In this document: positions 60,296 to 64,000 of the stretch, piece after piece
Position numbering within the stretch: the stretch's first letter is position 1
Layout: every line of letters starts with the position of its first letter
Assembly (NCBI GenBank): GCA_963675655.1
Contig: OY776489.1
Location: forward strand, 3,392,043-3,456,042
DNA from: CAXXOK01 sp963675655
GTDB lineage: Bacteria; Bacillota; Clostridia; Christensenellales; Aristaeellaceae
Length of the DNA stretch: 64,000 nt
Direction: 5' to 3'
Translations under genes and position numbers: made by a program
The notes under the pieces: generated by a model
Databases searched by the model: none
What the model was told of the DNA's origin: nothing
The model's input: the letters and a program-made list of their open reading frames with translations, nothing else

Positions 60296-60906
60296 TTATG
60301 CTATTGCCTTGCGGTAGTTCAACAAGGGCTCGCTCATTACGCGGTTCAGCCATTGTATCGGCGGCCCTTTGCAAAACGCAACCAATACCGTACCCACGCC
60401 AATCGTCGCTCCCAGCGAAAACTCAACAATCAAACAGGCCAAATCCGCATCGACCCGGCACACGCGAAAAGGCGCCATTTTTCGCTTGGCTGCTACTAAA
60501 GCCATTGCATCATAAGTGCTAACGCCGAGATTCGCTGTGAAGTATAAATAGGATGCCACGCAAAGCAATAGCAAAGCGCCAAACAGCATTAAAATCCTCC
60601 GGATAGCGTTGCATGAAAGCGCATTGCGGCAATCAGCGTAAAAGTTCCATCGCAAACTGGGACAATTAAAAATAGGTTAATTACCGTTGCGATGCCAATA
60701 AATTTGCGATCCAGCCGCAATGTTATCAGCAGCAGCAACGCAGTCATGATGATATAAACTGTATGGCAAGTCGAATGCAGGAGGTTTGCATACCTAAAAT
60801 AAACACAGTATAAGGGTCTGTGCCCATATCCACCATGCGCAGCATTGCCACTGCAACACCACAAAGTAAAACACCAACAACCGACACGAAAATTCTCTTA
60901 GGCAGC
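60296..60906 (-). pseudogene. YczE/YyaS/YitT-family membrane protein, frameshifted
   Basis: Three consecutive frames are needed to read one protein. The first (from ~60906) gives KRIFVSVVGVLLCGVAVAM and MGTDPYTVFILGMQ; the second (60864-60589) gives MTALLLLITLRLDRKFIGIATVINLFL; the third (60655-60296) gives LLLLCVASYLYFTANLGVSTYDAMAL, FSLGATIGVGTVLVAFCKGPP and a SEPLL tail. All are in the order expected for a YczE-like four- to five-helix protein. There are two frameshifts and no start codon at the 5' end. Confidence 0.75.
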
Positions 60907-61142
60907 TGTTACATCATTACGCTCTATATTCCATCTTTATAAAAGATAGAATGGCATACAAGCCTTTCAAAGTAATCTATGGGAAGTAAAAACAGGGCAG
61001 TATTCCCGTGCATTATTGCTGACAACACATAGTAGGATGAAGCCATACCGATGTCAATACAAAGCATATAAATAGTCAGTAATTTGCTTTGTAAGAAGGC
61101 TTCATGCTGTACACATTCCATATTATCTTTACACAGGTAAAA
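60907..61142. other. Intergenic, nothing recognised
   Basis: Short AT-rich spacer; with the terminator at 61143-61175 it makes a ~310-base gene-free stretch. Confidence 0.45.
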
Positions 61143-61175
61143 ATATCCGCCGCTGTTTATATAAGCGGCGGATAT
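61143..61175 (-). terminator. Terminator after the small membrane-protein gene
   Basis: ATATCCGCCGCT (61143-61154) pairs with AGCGGCGGATAT (61164-61175); on the minus strand TTTTTACC follows. Confidence 0.8.
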
Positions 61176-61218
61176 GGATAGCGTGATTTATAGCAACGCA
61201 AACCGCATAACCGATGCA

Positions 61219-61788
61219 TTACCTGTGGCTTTGATAATTACGGTATGCTTCCACAATTTCCTGAAATTCATCTCCATACTTTTCGCTGAAACCGGCAGTC
61301 TGCTGCATAAGTTCATTATACTGCTCAGGCTCGCAGTATTCCGCTTCCGTCCATGTCTTTGCCAGATCAGTCAGTTTCATCATCAAATCCCGTATCCTCT
61401 TCATATGCCGGTACCGGAACCCCCACCGAACGAACGTATGGAAATCGCTGGTGATTGCGATCATTTCCTGATATTGCGATTCCAGTTTCTTTAGCCTGTT
61501 AATATTCTGCGCATTGTACTTCTCTACATACAACAATTTGGAGGTGAAAAAGATATACATTTTCATCATCAGTACATTTGCTTTAAAAAAATGCGCATTG
61601 CGGATATTCAAGTACGATGTAATGCTGATGCACACAGAAACAAGGCTGCTGGCCAGCACACCGACTAGTATGCTTCGCCAGTAGTCCGCCGCTCTTGCTC
61701 CGGCATATGTATAAAGTAACAGGCTTGCTAAAAAGCATAAAGCGGCAACAATGACGGATACCAAAGATAAATTTCGATTGATTCTCAT
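61219..61788 (-). CDS. Small membrane protein with coiled-coil-like tail
   Basis: This 189-residue protein has two closely spaced membrane helices (LSLVSVIVAALCFLASLLLYTYAG and YWRSILVGVLASSLVSVCISITSYL). A cytoplasmic C-terminal half of ~125 residues rich in Lys, Glu, Gln and Leu is predicted to be helical (NINRLKKLESQYQEMIAITSDF). ATG 61788 with GAGGTG upstream is preferred to the earlier in-frame ATG at 61812. I recognise no family. A GNAT gene lies upstream on the same strand and a terminator downstream. Confidence 0.7.
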   Translation of the reverse strand: MRINRNLSLVSVIVAALCFLASLLLYTYAGARAADYWRSILVGVLASSLVSVCISITSYLNIRNAHFFKANVLMMKMYIFFTSKLLYVEKYNAQNINRLKKLESQYQEMIAITSDFHTFVRWGFRYRHMKRIRDLMMKLTDLAKTWTEAEYCEPEQYNELMQQTAGFSEKYGDEFQEIVEAYRNYQSHR

Positions 61789-61960
61789 ACTGCACCTCAA
61801 CATAGCAGCCATTTTTCAGCGCAAGCTTTTTATTAAAAGCAGCTGCTCCCAATATAATTAAACCGTAAACTCGTTTATCCTGCATCACGACCTGTACCGG
61901 CATGTATGTGCCATACCATTGCATGCTCAATTTGCTGCCTTTACCGATCATTTTTGTGGA

Positions 61961-62854
61961 TTATACGACAATCGTCCACCAGTTGCTGGTATGCACCGGG
62001 TAAAACCCGATGTTGTAATAAAACTGCTGTGACGAACCAACCAGTGCCACTTTTGCGCCGAGTTTACCGCACCTTCGCGCAGCTTCCAGCACCGTTGCTT
62101 TCCCCAGCCCCTTCAGTCTGTATTCCGGATCGGTTACCACCGGCTCCACCAATGCGTATGAATCCCCTGGCGTATACCACATGCCGCAATGGGATACATA
62201 TCTGCCATTTGGCGCTGCTACTGCCAGCACCAGCTCCGGTATAATCGTTGGGCTGGACAGCATTTCTTTACGGGTTTGGATATCCTTATCGCCACACGGC
62301 GCTTTCCCCGGATGGTTGAAGCCCCGCCACATCACCGCATTATATTGGTAATAGTCCCATCCATCCGCCATGCTGATAATGTAATAACCAGCAGGCAAGC
62401 TGTACACAAGGGAATCGTTAATATCCAGCATGGCTGTATTTTCTTGCTCCGTCGATGCGGTAAACCCCTTTTTAACCGCAGTTCTTTGAAGCGCCCTATC
62501 GTTATTATCAATCAGAACGCGCAGCTTATGTTTATCTGCCAGCGCGCCTTTCGCATATTCCAGCATTTCTTGCTGTAAGCTGGAATATCCCTGTGCCGTA
62601 AATATATATGCATCACCCAGCGCACTTTCGTATGTTGCCATCCCAACAATCTGGTCATGGTCTTCCCACAGGCCGATGCGGTTCAGCGACGAACGATCCA
62701 GCATGCTGTGGGTCGTCATCCATTCCCATCTGCCCCATGTAAATCCGGGAGTTGACAGCCGATTTTGGTTGATCGCCCGCAAGAACTGGCGTACCTTATA
62801 ATAATCTTTGGAAAAGAGCGGCTCGGAAGAATAGTGTCGCATGTTTACCGGCAT
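61961..62854 (-). CDS. GNAT-family N-acetyltransferase
   Basis: This is a 297-residue protein. The C-terminal half carries the acetyl-CoA-binding motif A (VTDPEYRLKGLGKATVLEA, RxxGxG form) followed by the beta-bulge segment VALVGSSQQFYYNIGF. The N-terminal half looks like a second, degenerate GNAT lobe (VGMATYESALGDAYIF, RALQRTAVKKGF). Such two-lobe acetyltransferases are common in Clostridia. The acceptor is unknown. GAGGGG sits 5-6 nt before the ATG. Confidence 0.87.
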   Translation of the reverse strand: MPVNMRHYSSEPLFSKDYYKVRQFLRAINQNRLSTPGFTWGRWEWMTTHSMLDRSSLNRIGLWEDHDQIVGMATYESALGDAYIFTAQGYSSLQQEMLEYAKGALADKHKLRVLIDNNDRALQRTAVKKGFTASTEQENTAMLDINDSLVYSLPAGYYIISMADGWDYYQYNAVMWRGFNHPGKAPCGDKDIQTRKEMLSSPTIIPELVLAVAAPNGRYVSHCGMWYTPGDSYALVEPVVTDPEYRLKGLGKATVLEAARRCGKLGAKVALVGSSQQFYYNIGFYPVHTSNWWTIVV

Positions 62855-62916
62855 ACAAACCCCTCATTTTCTTTTTATCTCGAATCCCAGTCTGTATATT
62901 CCCTATAAAATTTGTA

Positions 62917-63444
62917 TTAGACAGGAAGCCTTTCCATCCCTGCATTAATAAGGGATATCCAGCAATCGACCGAGTTTGAAGTCTCATCATAATAATTCAC
63001 ATATCCATGATTGGCTTTAAAACCGTTATTGACCATTGCATTGCAAAAACGATTTATAAATTCATTACGGTTGGTAATGATCGATGCTATATCACCAAAA
63101 TCAACCATCTTCTCCCTTTGAATATCGTTAAACTTAAAGGTATCATTTTTCAATGTACAGCTAAACATGCAAAAAATATAACTATCTGAAAAATTTGTAT
63201 TTAAATAAGTATCTGACAGCTACTTATGCACACCAAGTTCTGGGATAATAATGTATCCATCAAGAACATGAGCTCTAGCTTCAAACAGTCTCCTCTGTAT
63301 CTTCGCCAGTTTTTTCTTCACGACATCTATAATGCACAAGTGATTTCAAATAGATCGTTCCTTTCTGGATAGCATCAATTCTGTTCCTATTTTGGAATTT
63401 TATAAGCGGTATATCGTTGGCAAGAAACGTTTTTTATTAGCCAC
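62917..63444 (-). pseudogene. Conserved hypothetical protein with three inactivating lesions
   Basis: A GTG at 63444 with GAGGAGA upstream begins MANKK, but the frame is lost at an A-tract (63430-63435), where one more A would restore it. The second frame reads FLANDIPLIKFQNRNRIDAI and then TIYLKSLVHYRCREEKTGE. A second shift near 63281-63295 leads to LFEARAHVLDGYIIIPELGVHK. An in-frame TAG at 63220-63222 follows, after which the same frame continues FSDSYIFCMFSCTLKNDTF, VDFGDIASIITNRNEFI and YYDETSNSVDCWISLINAGM. The pieces fit one family of Clostridia proteins of unknown role (from memory). It also stops early: the usual continuation after GME is absent. Confidence 0.7.
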
Positions 63445-63468
63445 TTAAATTCTCCTCAAAAATCACGG

Positions 63469-63493
63469 TATACACTCACCGCTTTAGTGTATA
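63469..63493. promoter_or_regulatory. Operator-like inverted repeat
   Basis: TATACACT (63469-63476) is repeated inverted as AGTGTATA (63486-63493) with a 9-bp gap, upstream of the pseudogene ending at 62917. The right arm overlaps a plus-strand TATAAT (63490-63495). A repressor site is possible; nothing further supports it. Confidence 0.35.
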
Positions 63494-63509
63494 ATATAGT
63501 GGAAGATTT

Positions 63510-63719
63510 TTGCTTTATATATGTAGTATTGTCAAATGTATCTCGCCGGAAGAAAATAATGATAAGTACTTTATTTTAGCAAAAGATGAGACATTAATGA
63601 TAGCACAGAGTTCCGATTTGTATACTGAATCAGTAAACGTATTCTACATTCCCACTTCTGAAGAATCAATCGATGTTAACAGCCTTTCGATTGCGTTGCG
63701 AGGTTTCCTCGATCAATGA
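63510..63719 (+). CDS. Possible small protein or gene fragment
   Basis: This 69-codon frame starts at TTG, with no well-placed ribosome binding site. The C-terminal two thirds (YFILAKDETLMIAQ, VFYIPTSEESIDVNSLSIAL) reads like real protein, but the N-terminus does not, so it may be the surviving end of a lost gene. The remaining space to 63857 holds nothing I recognise. Confidence 0.25.
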   Translation: MLYICSIVKCISPEENNDKYFILAKDETLMIAQSSDLYTESVNVFYIPTSEESIDVNSLSIALRGFLDQ

Positions 63720-63857
63720 ATCTAATCTAGCGCCGTTCCCTTTGGATTGGTATTTATTCTCACCGTCACAAGAAAAGCTCGGTGTATGTTCTAGTGTGAT
63801 TCATGCAACCGGAGGGTGAATGCAATACATCCGGCCACAGCGAGACACTCTGGTTTC

Positions 63858-64000
63858 TTATTCAACTTGCTGTGAAAAAGCGTAACCTTCAATAGGGTTA
63901 TAAATCACGTAACAGCCCAGCCGATCTTTTGGCAGTTCACTCATGGAGCCATACAACCAGCTCAGACAATCTTCAGAGAGAACATCCATAGGGGTATCCG
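63858..64000 (-). CDS. C-terminal end of an unidentified protein (leaves right edge)
   Basis: The minus strand is open from the window edge to a TAA at 63858-63860, giving 46 residues ending in DRLGCYVIYNPIEGYAFSQQVE. The composition is protein-like and acidic, but too little is present to name a family. Confidence 0.5.
   Translation of the reverse strand, partial: DTPMDVLSEDCLSWLYGSMSELPKDRLGCYVIYNPIEGYAFSQQVE

Noticed and set aside
60924..61121. 65-codon minus-strand frame
   Set aside because: No start signal and no recognisable similarity; kept as intergenic.

Overview
The window looks like the chromosome of a Gram-positive, probably gut-dwelling Clostridia-type Firmicute. The signs are strong GGAGG-type ribosome binding sites, a T-box leader, YesM/YesN-type two-component systems, CUT1 and CUT2 sugar ABC transporters, SLH-domain surface anchoring and Rho-independent terminators. 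A Christensenellales/Aristaeellaceae-like lineage is my guess from the overall style, including solute-binding proteins that end in an AxA signal-peptidase site instead of a lipobox. I cannot confirm a genus. No tRNA, rRNA or CRISPR array was seen.

Layout. 1-1827 (minus): a membrane glycosyltransferase that runs off the left edge, preceded by a cysteine-rich protein. 1951-4790 (plus): promoter, tyrosine-type T-box, aminotransferase and tyrS. 4850-7967 (plus): a VOC protein, an acyltransferase-3 membrane protein and an O-antigen-ligase-like protein, the last two probably acting on cell-surface glycans. 8523-9342: a badly decayed sugar isomerase pseudogene. 9664-31173 (minus): one 21.5-kb gene for a ~7,170-residue secreted, SLH-anchored, tandem-repeat protein, the dominant feature of the window.

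31749-43852 (minus): a carbohydrate island made of response regulator, histidine kinase, a degenerate ABC-ATPase-like protein, MglB-MglA-MglC-type transporter, GH3 and GH42. The likely logic is: sense a sugar, import a small beta-glycoside, hydrolyse it in the cytoplasm. The ATPase-like protein has lost both nucleotide-binding motifs in both lobes and sits in the two-component operon, which makes it the best candidate here for an undescribed regulatory arrangement.

44355-49054: a MATE pseudogene behind an intact promoter, a membrane protein, a secreted phosphatidylserine-decarboxylase homologue and a secreted C69 dipeptidase. 49499-56993 (minus): a second sensing and transport unit (kinase, regulator, solute-binding protein, two permeases, no ATPase of its own). 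57160-57856: an apparently complete IS200/IS605-type element with only tnpA. 57874-59859: a membrane protein with two histidine pairs and a flavinylation motif, and a small secreted cystatin-like protein. 60296-64000: a YczE-like pseudogene, a small membrane protein, a GNAT acetyltransferase, another multi-lesion pseudogene and a gene fragment leaving the right edge.

Starts were reassigned by ribosome binding site where the longest frame looked wrong. Domain calls were made by eye from translated sequence; residue positions were counted by hand.
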